Position numbers and translations under genes: made by a program. From an uncultured Bacilli bacterium (GTDB lineage: Bacteria; Bacillota_I; Bacilli_A; RF39; UBA660): 55,157 bases of DNA. The stretch spans positions 1 through 55,157 of the forward strand of contig CALVKN010000069.1 of the NCBI GenBank assembly GCA_944332715.1. Direction: 5' to 3'. Of the stretch, positions 38,421-46,874 are shown piece by piece (the first letter of the stretch is position 1; each line of letters starts with the position of its first letter). Below the pieces are notes generated by a model. That model was not told the DNA's origin and did no database searches. It was given only the letters and a program-made list of their open reading frames with translations.

Positions 38421-38449
38421 TTGACCGGGCGCGGCTTTTCTGCTACTAT
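38421..38449 (+). promoter_or_regulatory. Promoter of the aldo/keto reductase gene
   Basis: TTGACC (38421-38426), 17-base spacer, TACTAT (38444-38449). Confidence 0.75.
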
Positions 38450-38530
38450 ACATTTTAGTTAGAAAGGAGCTGGAAGCGCGGCGGCCTGCGCGGGCAACCG
38501 CGTCCCGGAAGCAGCGGGGAGGGGAAGGAT

Positions 38531-39637
38531 ATGGCACAGCTGGGCTTTGGCACGATGCGCCTGCCGCAGCAGGACGGGAAGATCGACTTTGCCGCGACGG
38601 AGCGGATGTTCGACCGCTTTTTGGAGGCCGGCTGTTCCTATGTGGACACGGCCTACGGTTACCACGACTTTCAGGCGGAGATCGCCGTGCGCGAGTGCCT
38701 GGTGCGCCGCCACGCGCGCGACGCGTTTTGCCTGGCCGACAAGATGCCCATGTGGTTCGTCAAGGAGCGGGCGGACGTGGCGCGGCTGTTTGACGAGCAG
38801 CTCCAAAAGACGGGCGTCTCCTACTTTGACAACTACCTGCTGCACGCCATGAACCGGAAGAGCTTTGCGCTCGCGGAGCAGGCGGGCGTGTGGGAGGAGC
38901 TGCGCCTCCGGCAGGCGCGCGGGCAGCTCCGGCATCTCGGGTTTTCGTTCCACGACACGGCAGAGGTGCTCGAGCAGGCGCTGCAGGCGCACCCGGAGGT
39001 CACGTTTGTGCAGCTGCAGATCAACTATGCCGACTGGGAGAGCGAGCGCGTGCAGGCGCGCCTGTGCTATGAGACGGCCGAGCGGCACGGCTGCCGCGTG
39101 ATCGTCATGGAGCCGGTGCGCGGCGGCGCGCTGGCCGTGCTGCCGGAGGCGGCGCGCGCGCTGCTCACTGCGGCCGCGCCGGCGGCGTCGGTCGCGTCGT
39201 GGGCGCTGCGCTTTGCCGCGTCGCTGCCGTGCGTGGACGTCGTGCTCTCCGGCATGTCGGACCTTGCGCAGATGGAGGACAATCTCAAAACGTTTTCGCC
39301 GCTCGTGCCGCTCTCCGAAGCGGAACGCGCGCTGCTGGGGCGGGTGCAGCAGATTCTCTCCGCCGCGCCGGTCGTGCCCTGCACGCGCTGCGGCTACTGC
39401 ACGGAGACGTGCCCGGCCGGCATCCCGATCCCTTCCGTGCTCTCCGCGCTGAACGACTACCGCACGTTTGCCAACCCCGCCTACGCGCAGAACCGCTACA
39501 CGATGTTCTGCGACGGCAAGGCGTCCGCGTCGGCCTGCACGCGCTGCGGGATGTGCGCGTCCCGCTGCCCGCAGCGCCTCGACGTGCCGGAACTGCTGCG
39601 CGAGGCGGCGGCCCTGTTTGAGCGTCCCGCGCCGTAA
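38531..39637 (+). CDS. Aldo/keto reductase with C-terminal 2x[4Fe-4S] domain
   Basis: 368 aa, ATG 38531 after GAGGGGAAGG. The N-terminal TIM barrel has LGFGTMRLP, the catalytic tetrad residues in VDTAYGYH (Asp, Tyr), LADKMPMW (Lys) and LLHAM (His), and a MEPVRGGAL segment. The C-terminal 80 residues have two ferredoxin-like Cys sets: CTRCGYCTETCP and CTRCGMCASRCP. This is the common anaerobic AKR-ferredoxin architecture, probably reducing carbonyls with Fe-S electron supply. The physiological substrate is unknown. Single-gene unit. Confidence 0.9.
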   Translation: MAQLGFGTMRLPQQDGKIDFAATERMFDRFLEAGCSYVDTAYGYHDFQAEIAVRECLVRRHARDAFCLADKMPMWFVKERADVARLFDEQLQKTGVSYFDNYLLHAMNRKSFALAEQAGVWEELRLRQARGQLRHLGFSFHDTAEVLEQALQAHPEVTFVQLQINYADWESERVQARLCYETAERHGCRVIVMEPVRGGALAVLPEAARALLTAAAPAASVASWALRFAASLPCVDVVLSGMSDLAQMEDNLKTFSPLVPLSEAERALLGRVQQILSAAPVVPCTRCGYCTETCPAGIPIPSVLSALNDYRTFANPAYAQNRYTMFCDGKASASACTRCGMCASRCPQRLDVPELLREAAALFERPAP

Positions 39638-39670
39638 GGCGGCGGGGACTTTTCCGGGACACACGGACGG

Positions 39671-39709
39671 AAAACCGCCGGACGGCCTTGCGCCGTCCGG
39701 CGGTTTTTT
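39671..39709. terminator. Bidirectional rho-independent terminator
   Basis: A perfect 16-bp stem (39671-39686 with 39692-39707) with A run before and T run after, so it works on both strands. Confidence 0.92.
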
Positions 39710-39800
39710 GCTGCCGTGCGGGGGGCTCCCGCGGGGCTTTTTGCCGCCCGGCGGCCCTTGCGGCGGCGCCGGCAGCGTTCAAAACGGCGCGGACGGCGCG

Positions 39801-40451
39801 TCAGAGCAGCGCCGGCACTTCGGCGAGCGCGTCGATCAGCACGGCGCCGCAGCCGGCGAGCGCTTCGCGCGTCTGGTGCCCGCTCGTGAGCAGCGCCGCG
39901 CGGCAGCCGAGCGACGCGGCGATTTCCGCGTCGTGGTGCGTGTCGCCGACGAACAGCACGCTCTCCGGCGGCAGGCCGCGCGACGCGAGCAGCCGGCGCG
40001 CCATGTCGGCCTTGCCGGCGCCCAGGTCGTCGCGCTGGCCGAGGATCTCCGAAAAACAGTCCGCCACGCCCTTGAGCGCCGCCTCCCGCTCCAGCCGCCG
40101 CTGCGACGTGACGGAAAGCAGGATCTGCTCCACGCCCCGCGCGCGCACGGCCAGGAGCGTCTCCTTTGCGCCCGGCGTGAGCGGGCAGCCGCCCACGCCC
40201 TGCTCGTACAGCCGGTGGAACGCCACGGACACGTCGTCATAGCTCTCCGTTTCAAACGTATAGCCCATGGCGCGGTAGTAGTCGATGATCGGGAAGCGGA
40301 ACACGCGCCGGTAGGCGTCCACGCCCTCGAGCGGGGGCATGCCGCGCTCGACGCGCATGCGGTTGGCGATCCCGTAGCAAAACTGCGTGTCGTCCAGCAG
40401 CGTGCCGTTCCAGTCCCAGATCAGCAGGCGGGTGCGCGTCGCGGTTACCAT
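39801..40451 (-). CDS. HAD superfamily phosphatase, Gph-like
   Basis: 216 aa. HAD motif I is IWDWNGTLLDD, with Asn where many relatives have the second Asp; this variant occurs in Gph-like proteins. Motif II is LLSVTSQ, and motif IV is VLFVGDTHHDAEIA. The helical cap lies at about residues 20-90. The substrate could be phosphoglycolate or another small phosphate ester. Its ATG overlaps the stop of the DUF2804 gene by seven bases (ATGGTAA), indicating coupled translation. Confidence 0.82.
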   Translation of the reverse strand: MVTATRTRLLIWDWNGTLLDDTQFCYGIANRMRVERGMPPLEGVDAYRRVFRFPIIDYYRAMGYTFETESYDDVSVAFHRLYEQGVGGCPLTPGAKETLLAVRARGVEQILLSVTSQRRLEREAALKGVADCFSEILGQRDDLGAGKADMARRLLASRGLPPESVLFVGDTHHDAEIAASLGCRAALLTSGHQTREALAGCGAVLIDALAEVPALL

Positions 40452-41479
40452 TTGTTGTATACCTTTTCGGCAAAGCCGAGGAAGTCCTTGAGATACAGCT
40501 CCGTGCCGTCGTCGAGCAGCGCGCGCCCGGTAAAGCGGCCGAACACCTGGTGCTGGTCGGAGCAGAGGAAGCCCGCCTGCATGCGCGCCGCACGGTCGAG
40601 GATGGGGTGGAAGTCCATTTCAAACCGCCCGTCGCACGAGGTGAACGTCCAGGGCCTGAGATATTCCTCCTTGCCGTCCGCATCGGTCGGGATACAGAAG
40701 GTCAGCCGGTCGAGCTTGTGCGCCACGCCGTCCACAAACAGCATGTTTTCCGACGCGGCCGACACGTCGCCAAACCCATAGCCGATGTTGAAGCCGACGA
40801 CCCGCCCCTCGACGAGCCCCTGCGCCGCGCCCCAGTACCACGTGTTCTCATACGGCCACACGCCGCGGCCCCAGTCGAGCAGGCCGAACGAATCGGCCGC
40901 GTGGAAGGCGTGTACCTGCCCGTTGCAGGCGACGGTGCCCTCCGCGCGCATGCCGACGATCTTCTGGTTGTAGTAAAACGCGGTGGGCCTGTCCGGGAAC
41001 GGCGTGGCGATGACCATGGAGTCGCGCGGCTCTTCGGCGAGCAGCAGGTCGCACGCAAACGGCTTCCCGTTCTGGAAGCGGTCCAGCTGCACGCGCAGGC
41101 GCCGCGCGCCGCCCTCGTGCGTGAACGCGAGCACCGCGTTTTTGAGCGTCTTGCGCACGTCGCCGCGCGCGGCGCTCGCCGGCATGCGCGTCTGCCCGAG
41201 CGGGAACGGGAACATGCGCGACACGGTGTGTTCCGACCGGTTTTCAAAGTCCAGGAACGAGGCCGAGAGCAGCCCCATGTACCCGTTGTCGGCGAGCGTG
41301 AGCGCCACGCCGAACGCGCCGTTGTAGACGAGATAGTAGTCCCATTCCTTGATGCGCAGGCGGCTGGCGCGGATGGCGCTGCGGTCGTAGGTGCGCACGG
41401 GGGACGTGGCATAGCCGGCCTGTGCGAGGCGCCCGTTTTCGTCGAGCAGCCTGCCGGGGGTGAGCAGGGTCTGTTTCAT
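40445..41479 (-). CDS. DUF2804 family protein
   Basis: 344 aa. It starts MKQTLLTPGRLLDENGRL and includes RIKEWDYYLVYN, the FGLLDWGRGVWPYENTWYWG block and a DVSAASENMLFVDG segment, as in DUF2804 proteins. These are cytosolic, beta-rich, of unknown function and related in pattern to lipocalin-like or AttH-like folds. ATG 41479 has GGAGG upstream. It is first gene of a two-gene operon with the HAD phosphatase. Confidence 0.82.
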   Translation of the reverse strand: MKQTLLTPGRLLDENGRLAQAGYATSPVRTYDRSAIRASRLRIKEWDYYLVYNGAFGVALTLADNGYMGLLSASFLDFENRSEHTVSRMFPFPLGQTRMPASAARGDVRKTLKNAVLAFTHEGGARRLRVQLDRFQNGKPFACDLLLAEEPRDSMVIATPFPDRPTAFYYNQKIVGMRAEGTVACNGQVHAFHAADSFGLLDWGRGVWPYENTWYWGAAQGLVEGRVVGFNIGYGFGDVSAASENMLFVDGVAHKLDRLTFCIPTDADGKEEYLRPWTFTSCDGRFEMDFHPILDRAARMQAGFLCSDQHQVFGRFTGRALLDDGTELYLKDFLGFAEKVYNKW

Positions 41480-41515
41480 GGTCGCGGCCTCCGATCCGAT
41501 GTGCTCTTTTGCAGT

Positions 41516-41544
41516 ATTATATCGGAAAATTCCCCCCGCCGCAA
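41516..41544 (-). promoter_or_regulatory. Promoter of the DUF2804 operon
   Basis: On the - strand TTGCGG (41539-41544), 17-base spacer, TATAAT (41516-41521). Confidence 0.7.
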
Positions 41545-41606
41545 CTGCGGCTGCGGGCAATACCGCAACAACTGCGGCGGGTTGTGCCGCAACGACGGCG
41601 GCGGGG

Positions 41607-41635
41607 TTGCCGCGGCGGCGGGGTTGTGCTAAGAT
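41607..41635 (+). promoter_or_regulatory. Promoter of the DUF1275 gene
   Basis: TTGCCG (41607-41612), 17-base spacer, TAAGAT (41630-41635). Between this and the divergent promoter are short degenerate repeats of a CCGCAAC/GTTGYGG kind (about 41538-41630). Confidence 0.6.
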
Positions 41636-41710
41636 GGAGCGGCCGGCGTGCGCGGCGCGGTTCCGCGCCCCGGCGCAACACGAATGGGAACGGCGGATGG
41701 AGGGCCTGCG

Positions 41711-42445
41711 ATGCGGCGCAAGGAACGGACGGACGGCAGATATTATCTCGTGTGCGAGCGGAACTGGATCTATTTCCTGCTCATCGGCGTGGCCGGCATC
41801 TTCGGCGCGTACACCTACCTGGAGCGCGGCGGCGTGTTCTGCAACGCGCAGACGGTCAACGTGGTGCTCATGGGGATGGCGCTCGGCACGGGAAACTGGT
41901 GCAGAGCCCTGTACTATATCGTGCCGGTCACGGCGTATGTGGCGGGCGCGTTCGTGTCCGAACTGGTGCCCGGCCCCGTCAAACGCCGCCTTTCGGTGCG
42001 CTGGGACACGCTGCTCATCCTCGTGGAACTGCTGGCGGTGGCCGCGCTCGGGCTCGTGCCGGACGCCGCGCCGGTGCAGATTTCGCAGGTGGCGGTCAAC
42101 TTCATCGCCTCCATGCAGTACAACACGTTCCGGCAGGCCGAGGGCACGCCCGTGGCCACGACGTTTGCGACGAACCACATCCGGCAGATCGGCGTGGGGC
42201 TGGCGCGCGAGGTGCGGCACCGGCGCTCGCCGGACAAGTCGCACCGGGAACGGCTGCGCAAGCACTTTGTGATGCTGCTGTGCTTTGCGGCCGGGGTCGT
42301 GGCGGGGACGGTCGCGTGCGGCTGGCTGGGCGGCCGCGCGATCTGGCTGGCGCTCCCGCCGCTTGCGCTGCTCTTTGGCGTGCTGCTGCACGCGGACCTG
42401 ACGACGGAAAAGGACCTGGTCTGGCAAAAGCCGGCGGGGCACTGA
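41711..42445 (+). CDS. DUF1275 (YoaK) family membrane protein
   Basis: 244 aa. Six hydrophobic helices, opening with an inside basic stretch and ERNWIYFLLIGVAGIFGAYTY. TQTVNVVLMGMALG-like and FIASMQYNTFRQAEGTPVATTFATNHIRQ segments are typical of DUF1275. Function is unknown; it is presumably a transporter-like integral membrane protein. ATG 41711 is chosen because GGAGGG (41699-41704) precedes it; an upstream frame to 41648 lacks a site. Confidence 0.8.
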   Translation: MRRKERTDGRYYLVCERNWIYFLLIGVAGIFGAYTYLERGGVFCNAQTVNVVLMGMALGTGNWCRALYYIVPVTAYVAGAFVSELVPGPVKRRLSVRWDTLLILVELLAVAALGLVPDAAPVQISQVAVNFIASMQYNTFRQAEGTPVATTFATNHIRQIGVGLAREVRHRRSPDKSHRERLRKHFVMLLCFAAGVVAGTVACGWLGGRAIWLALPPLALLFGVLLHADLTTEKDLVWQKPAGH

Positions 42446-42468
42446 CCCGGCGGCACAAACCGGCAAAA

Positions 42469-42503
42469 CACGGCCGGCAAACGCCATGCGTTTGCCGGCC
42501 GTG
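42469..42503. terminator. Bidirectional terminator between DUF1275 gene and feo operon
   Basis: A perfect 16-bp stem (42469-42484 with 42488-42503), three-base loop; no strong T run. Confidence 0.8.
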
Positions 42504-42529
42504 CTGCGTCTGATGCCTGCCGGCGCGTG

Positions 42530-42904
42530 CTATGCCTGCCGGTGCTGCTGGAAGTGCGCGCGGATGTGCCGGAAGCTCTCCTCGCTGATGACGTGCTCGA
42601 TGCGGCACGCGTCCCGGAGCGCCGTCTCCTCGTCCACGCCGAGGGCGGTCAGCATGCCGGCGATGACGCAGTGCCGCTCGTAAATCTTTTCGGCGATCTC
42701 CCGGCCGGGCGGGAGCAGCGTGAGCGTGCCGTCCGCCTCCACGCGCAGGTAGCCGTTTTCGCGCAGCTGCTTCACGGCCACGCTGACGCTGGGCTTGGAA
42801 AAGCCCAGGTAGCCCGCCACGTCCACGGAGCGCGCCTGCCCCAGCCGGCGCGTGAGCACGAGGATGGCTTCGAGATAGTTTTCCGCGCTCTCCTGAATCT
42901 TCAA
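42530..42904 (-). CDS. DtxR/MntR family metal-dependent regulator
   Basis: 124 aa. TTG start at 42904 with AAAGGAG upstream. Residues 1-60 form the winged helix: ESAENYLEAILVLTRRLG and SKPSVSVAVKQL. The dimerization and metal part (about 65-124) includes ERHCVIAGMLTALGV and CRIEHVISEES, whose Glu and His are expected ligands. It lacks the SH3-like third domain, as MntR does. It is the last gene of the feo operon, so it probably senses iron (or Mn) and binds the symmetric sites upstream of feoA and feoB. Confidence 0.85.
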   Translation of the reverse strand: MKIQESAENYLEAILVLTRRLGQARSVDVAGYLGFSKPSVSVAVKQLRENGYLRVEADGTLTLLPPGREIAEKIYERHCVIAGMLTALGVDEETALRDACRIEHVISEESFRHIRAHFQQHRQA

Positions 42905-43008
42905 GGGCGTCCACTCCTTTGCTCCCCCGCCGGCGGGCGATGGCCTGCCGGGCGCGGGGCTGTTGCCCTTATTGTAGGGGATTTCGCGCGGCTTTGCAAG
43001 CGCGGCGG

Positions 43009-43236
43009 TCATGGCCGGGGCGCCTCCCGCTCCCGCTGGGCCGGCGGGGCGCCGCCCGCCGCGCGGGCGGCCGGGCAGCAGCCGGCGGAGGGGCAGCCGC
43101 AGCAGCCGCCGCCGCAGCCGCCGCGCTTTGCGCGGCGGCGCGGCGCGAGCGCGCCCCAGAGCGCCAGCCCGACGAGCAGCAGCAGCGCGAGCCCCACGAG
43201 GATGGTGGCAAGGTTTTCCTGTAACAGGTGCAGCAT
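43009..43236 (-). CDS. FeoB-associated Cys-rich membrane protein
   Basis: 75 aa, ATG 43236 after AAGGAGGGG. One membrane helix (about residues 9-30), then a basic segment and a Gly/Cys cluster CGGGCCGCPSAGCC, then a charged tail. This is the small FeoB-associated (p12-like) peptide common after feoB in Firmicutes. Proposed roles are in the Feo complex or iron handling; the role is not settled. Confidence 0.85.
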   Translation of the reverse strand: MLHLLQENLATILVGLALLLLVGLALWGALAPRRRAKRGGCGGGCCGCPSAGCCPAARAAGGAPPAQREREAPRP

Positions 43237-43317
43237 GAGACGGTCCCCTCCTTGTCGGGTCGTTGGTTGCCCGCGCCGCCGGCCGTCCCGGGGACGTCCG
43301 GCGGCGGCGGGGGAAGC

Positions 43318-45489
43318 TCACGCGCCGAGCCGGACGCCGCGCGCATCGAGACGCGCCGGCGCGCGGTGCGGCCGGAGCAGCAGGTACAGCAGCAGCGCGA
43401 GCGCGGCGAGGGCCGCGACGGTCGCCGCGCCGAACGCGCCGGTCGTGAACCACAGCCCGAGCCGGTAGACGATCAGGCTCATGGCATAGGCGAACGCGCA
43501 CTGATAGCCGATGGCAAACCACGTCCACGAGGCGCTGTTCATCTCGCGCCGGATCGCGCCGATGGCCGCAAAGCACGGCGCGCACAGCAGGTTGAACACG
43601 AGGAACGAGAGCGCGGACAGGCCGGTAAAGTGTGCCGCGATGGGGGAGAGGCCCTCGAACGCGCCGGATTCCACCATCTCCATCGCATCGCCGGCCACGC
43701 CGTACAGCACGCCGAACACGCTCACCACTTCTTCCTTGGCCACGAGGCCCATGACCGTCGCCACGGTGCTCTGCCAGTTGCCAAAGCCGAGCGGGGAGAA
43801 GACCCACGCCACGGCGTTGCCGATGGCCGCGAGCAGGCTCTCGTCCATGTTGTCCACCATGCCGAGCGCGCCGCCGCTCACGCCGAAGGACTTGAGGAAC
43901 CAGATCAGCACGCTGGAGGCCAGGATGACCGTGCCGGCGCGCCGGATGAAGCTCCAGCCGCGCTCCCACATGCGCTTGAGGACGTTGCCGGGCGTGGGCG
44001 CGTGGTACGCGGGCAGCTCCATGACGAACGGGGCCGGCTCCCCGGCGAACCGCTGCGTCTTTTTGAGCAGGATGCCGGACACGATGACCGCCGCCACACC
44101 GATGAAATACGCCGTGGGGGCGACCCACCACGCGCCGCCGAAGATCGCGCCCGCAATAAGGCCGACGATCGGCATTTTGGCGCCGCAGGGGATGAACGTC
44201 GTCGTCATGATGGTCATGCGGCGGTCGCGCTCGTTTTCAATCGTGCGGGAGGCCATGACGCCGGGCACGCCGCAGCCGGAGCTGATGAGCATCGGGATAA
44301 AGCTCTTGCCGGAGAGGCCGAACTTGCGGAAGATGCGGTCCATGATGAACGCGACGCGCGCCATGTAGCCCACGTCCTCGAGGATGGCCAGCAGCAGGAA
44401 CAGCACGAGCATCTGCGGCACGAAGCCGATCACCGCGCCCACGCCGCCGACCGCGCCGTCCACCACGAGGCCGGTGAGCCAGTCCGCCGTACCGATGGAG
44501 GAGAGCCACGCGCCGAGCGGCGCCTGGATCCACTCGCCTACGAGCGTGTCGTTCGTAAAGTTGGTCAGCAGGTCGCCGATGGTCGTGATGGAAATGTAGT
44601 AGACCACGAACATGACCGCCACGAAGATCGGCAGCGCGAGGAACCGGTTGGTGACCACGCGGTCGATGCGGTCGGACGTGGTCAGGTTGCCCCGGCGCGG
44701 CTGCTTTTGCACGCACGCGGCCATCAGGCGGGCGATGTAGGCGTAGCGCCCGTTGGTGACGAGGCTCTCCGCGTCGTCGTCCAGCGCGGTTTCGCAGTCC
44801 CGGATGTGCTGCTCGATGCAGGCGAGCCGCTCCCCGTCCAGGTGCAGCCGGGCCGCCGCCTGCTGGTCGCGCTCGAACAGCTTGACGGCAAAAAAGCGCG
44901 CCTGTGCCGGCTGTGCAAGCCCCGCAAGGCTCTCTTCAATGCGCGCGACGGCCTGCTCCACCGCGCCGCCGAACGCGGAGGGATGCGCCTGCCGCTCCCC
45001 CTGCCGCGCGGCCCGGACCGCCGCCTCCACGGCTGCGCGGGCGCCTTCGCCCCTGAGCGCGGAGGTCTCCACCACCGGGCAGCCGAGCGCGGCGGAAAGC
45101 TGTTTGACGTCGATCCTGTCGCCGTTTTTGCGCACGAGGTCGATCATGTTGAGCGCGACGACGACCGGCAGGCCAAGCTCGAGCAGCTGCGTGGTCAGGT
45201 ACAGGTTCCGCTCGAGGTTCGTGCCGTCCACGACGTTCAAAATGACGTCCGGCCGTTCCTCGATCAGGTAGTTGCGCGCGATGACCTCCTCGAGCGAATA
45301 GGGCGAGAGCGAGTAGATGCCGGGCAGGTCCTGGATGAGGACGTCGCGGTCGTGGCGGTACCGTCCCTCCTTTTTCTCCACCGTGACGCCCGGCCAGTTG
45401 CCGACGTACTGGTTGCTGCCGGTCAGGTCGTTGAACAGGGTGGTCTTGCCGCTGTTCGGGTTGCCGGCGAGCGCGATTCTGGTTGCCAT
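43318..45489 (-). CDS. feoB: Ferrous iron transporter FeoB
   Basis: 723 aa. The N-terminal G domain has [12 protein letters not shown] (G1, residues 9-20), a Thr in G2 (GVTVEKKEG), DLPGIYSL (G3) and NMID (G4). A helical spacer (about 170-270) precedes a membrane part of eight or more helices with two Gate regions (e.g. [15 protein letters not shown]). It imports Fe2+. ATG 45489 has GGAGGG at good spacing; an in-frame TTG six codons upstream is less likely. Confidence 0.96.
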   Translation of the reverse strand: MATRIALAGNPNSGKTTLFNDLTGSNQYVGNWPGVTVEKKEGRYRHDRDVLIQDLPGIYSLSPYSLEEVIARNYLIEERPDVILNVVDGTNLERNLYLTTQLLELGLPVVVALNMIDLVRKNGDRIDVKQLSAALGCPVVETSALRGEGARAAVEAAVRAARQGERQAHPSAFGGAVEQAVARIEESLAGLAQPAQARFFAVKLFERDQQAAARLHLDGERLACIEQHIRDCETALDDDAESLVTNGRYAYIARLMAACVQKQPRRGNLTTSDRIDRVVTNRFLALPIFVAVMFVVYYISITTIGDLLTNFTNDTLVGEWIQAPLGAWLSSIGTADWLTGLVVDGAVGGVGAVIGFVPQMLVLFLLLAILEDVGYMARVAFIMDRIFRKFGLSGKSFIPMLISSGCGVPGVMASRTIENERDRRMTIMTTTFIPCGAKMPIVGLIAGAIFGGAWWVAPTAYFIGVAAVIVSGILLKKTQRFAGEPAPFVMELPAYHAPTPGNVLKRMWERGWSFIRRAGTVILASSVLIWFLKSFGVSGGALGMVDNMDESLLAAIGNAVAWVFSPLGFGNWQSTVATVMGLVAKEEVVSVFGVLYGVAGDAMEMVESGAFEGLSPIAAHFTGLSALSFLVFNLLCAPCFAAIGAIRREMNSASWTWFAIGYQCAFAYAMSLIVYRLGLWFTTGAFGAATVAALAALALLLYLLLRPHRAPARLDARGVRLGA

Positions 45490-45514
45490 GTCGATATTTC
45501 CCTCCAATCCTCTG

Positions 45515-45530
45515 GTTATACGAGACTAAC
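45515..45530. promoter_or_regulatory. GTTA-N8-TAAC operator candidate before feoB
   Basis: GTTA (45515-45518), eight bases, TAAC (45527-45530), with the extra C of CTAAC on one side. Same spacing as the two sites before feoA, 26 bases upstream of the feoB ATG. Confidence 0.55.
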
Positions 45531-45573
45531 TCTTGGGCCGGATGATGCGCCGGGACGGTGGCCGCCGCCGGCG

Positions 45574-45795
45574 CTATTCGATCTCGACCATTTCGCAGTC
45601 CGCCTTGCGGACCGACAGTTCATACCCGCGCACGGTGACCTCGACGGGGTCGCCGAGCGGCGCCACCTTGCGCACGTAGACCGCCGCGCCGCGGGTGATG
45701 CCCATGTCCATGATGCGCCGCTTGACCGCGCCCTCCCCGTGAAGCCGGGCCACGCGCACCGTGTCCCCGACCTTTGCGTCTCTGAGCGTCTTCAC
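45574..45795 (-). CDS. FeoA family protein, second copy
   Basis: 73 aa, GTG start at 45795 behind GGGAGGAG. The SH3-like FeoA pattern is clear: LRDAKVGDTVRVARL, RRIMDMGITRGAAVYV and DPVEVTVRGYELSVRK. It assists FeoB at the inner membrane. It is the member of the pair closest to canonical FeoA. Confidence 0.92.
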   Translation of the reverse strand: MKTLRDAKVGDTVRVARLHGEGAVKRRIMDMGITRGAAVYVRKVAPLGDPVEVTVRGYELSVRKADCEMVEIE

Positions 45796-45819
45796 TGTGT
45801 CTCCTCCCTTCCTGATCGT

Positions 45820-46032
45820 TCAGACCATGATGCGGTTGGCCATGTCCCGGCCCAGCGCCACGCGGGTGTCGCGGACGCACAGGATCAGGTTGCCCCCGGC
45901 CTGCGTCACCACGGCGACGGGGCTGCCGACGGCAAACCCCAGCTCCGAAAGGCGCCGGCGCACGTCGTCGCGCCCCGTGATCCTGCGGATGCAGTGCGTC
46001 TGGCCCGGCGCGGCCATGGTCAACGGTATCAT
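45820..46032 (-). CDS. FeoA family protein, first copy
   Basis: 70 aa, ATG 46032 after GAGGAGGG. FeoA-like core: VRRRLSELGFAVGSPVAVV and NLILCVRDTRVALGRDMANRIMV. Two tandem FeoA genes before feoB are common in Clostridia. It is first gene in the operon, directly downstream of the operator region. Confidence 0.9.
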   Translation of the reverse strand: MIPLTMAAPGQTHCIRRITGRDDVRRRLSELGFAVGSPVAVVTQAGGNLILCVRDTRVALGRDMANRIMV

Positions 46033-46058
46033 GCAATCCCTCCTCTATGGGCCGGAGA

Positions 46059-46153
46059 GTTAGCAAAGACTAACACGCGGCCCGAAAACGCGGGTTAGCG
46101 GAAGCTAACCCGATGTACAGGGAGAATATTCCATCTGTGCGGCACGTTGTCAA
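46059..46153 (-). promoter_or_regulatory. feo promoter with two GTTA-N8-TAAC operators
   Basis: On the - strand TTGACA (46148-46153), 17-base spacer, AATATT (46125-46130). Downstream of the expected start lie two symmetric sites: 46091-46112 (nine-base arms CGGGTTAGC/GCTAACCCG around GGAA) and 46059-46074 (GTTAG-N6-CTAAC). Both keep the GTTA-N8-TAAC spacing and lie where a bound DtxR-type protein would block transcription. Confidence 0.75.
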
Positions 46154-46205
46154 GAGGGAAATTTTGCCTGCCCGCGCGGGCGCGGGTGCGCGAGGGGCAG
46201 GGCGG

Positions 46206-46565
46206 TCAGCTTCGCGGCGCCAGTTGGCTCTGCAGCTGCAGCAGCGCCCGCAGCTGCTGCAGCGCGTAGTCCTGCAGCGCGGGGGTCAGGCTGCAGAACA
46301 GGGAGATCGCCTCATTCAAGTCGCTGTGCAGCCGGATGTCCGAGCGAAACGGTCCCCCCGTGCCGTCCAGCAGCCAGGCCCTGTTGACGTTGTACACGTC
46401 GCACAGGTGGTTGAGGAAGACCTCCTTTGGCCGCACCCGGCCATATTCCATGTTGCCGATCACGTCACGGCTGACGCCGAGCTTTTCTCCGAATTCCGCC
46501 TGGGACAGGTGGAGCAGTTTTCGCAGCGCCCGGAGCTGGGCGCCCATCATTTCTTGCTGTTTCAT
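46206..46565 (-). CDS. XRE family helix-turn-helix regulator
   Basis: 119 aa, ATG 46565. The helix-turn-helix lies at about residues 10-62 (LRKLLHLSQAEFGEKLGVSRDVI and the NMEYGRVRPK wing). The C-terminal half is helical with SLTPALQDYALQQLRALL. Codon use is less GC-biased near the start. There is no Shine-Dalgarno, and the -10 ends 10 bases before the ATG, so the mRNA should be leaderless, as in some phage repressors. Divergent from a small gene and upstream of the surface-fibre locus. Confidence 0.85.
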   Translation of the reverse strand: MKQQEMMGAQLRALRKLLHLSQAEFGEKLGVSRDVIGNMEYGRVRPKEVFLNHLCDVYNVNRAWLLDGTGGPFRSDIRLHSDLNEAISLFCSLTPALQDYALQQLRALLQLQSQLAPRS

Positions 46566-46575
46566 ACTGAAATTA

Positions 46576-46604
46576 AGTATATAACACATAAACACCGCCG
46601 TCAA
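46576..46604 (-). promoter_or_regulatory. Promoter of the XRE gene
   Basis: On the - strand TTGACG (46599-46604), 17-base spacer, TATACT (46576-46581). Confidence 0.85.
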
Positions 46605-46628
46605 CACAATAACAATGCCATAAAAACG

Positions 46629-46657
46629 TTGACAACTCATTTTGGCGGTGATATATT
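46629..46657 (+). promoter_or_regulatory. Divergent promoter of the 59-aa gene
   Basis: TTGACA (46629-46634), 17-base spacer, TATATT (46652-46657). It is the best sigma-A match in the window. The region between the two divergent promoters is AT-rich with GTCAACA and GTTGACA as an imperfect inverted pair, a natural place for autoregulation. Confidence 0.85.
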
Positions 46658-46694
46658 GTGTTTATAACGCATAATTGGGAGAAGTGATGCGTCA

Positions 46695-46874
46695 ATGACG
46701 AAAACAGAACGCGAGCTCTGCGAGGGGCTGGTCCAGCTGACGGACTGCAACAGGGCGTATTTCCTGACCATTTTAAGGTGCCTGCAGTTTGCGCAAACGC
46801 AACTGTGCGGTGCGTGCGGGGGCGAAGATGCCGAGCCAGCGGCGGGACGCGGCGAGCGCCAGCAACCCTCCTGA
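46695..46874 (+). CDS. Small helical protein divergent from the XRE regulator
   Basis: 59 aa, too short for routine calling. ATG 46695; GGGAGAAG lies at 46678-46685. A mini-frame ATG-CGT-CAA-TGA (46687-46698) overlaps its start codon, which could couple or dampen translation. Residues about 5-36 (ELCEGLVQLTDCNRAYFLTIL then RCLQFAQ) look like an amphipathic helical pair; the rest is Gly/Ala-rich. The type resembles tiny partner proteins next to XRE regulators in Clostridia. No function assigned. The strong promoter supports it being real. Confidence 0.55.
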   Translation: MTKTERELCEGLVQLTDCNRAYFLTILRCLQFAQTQLCGACGGEDAEPAAGRGERQQPS

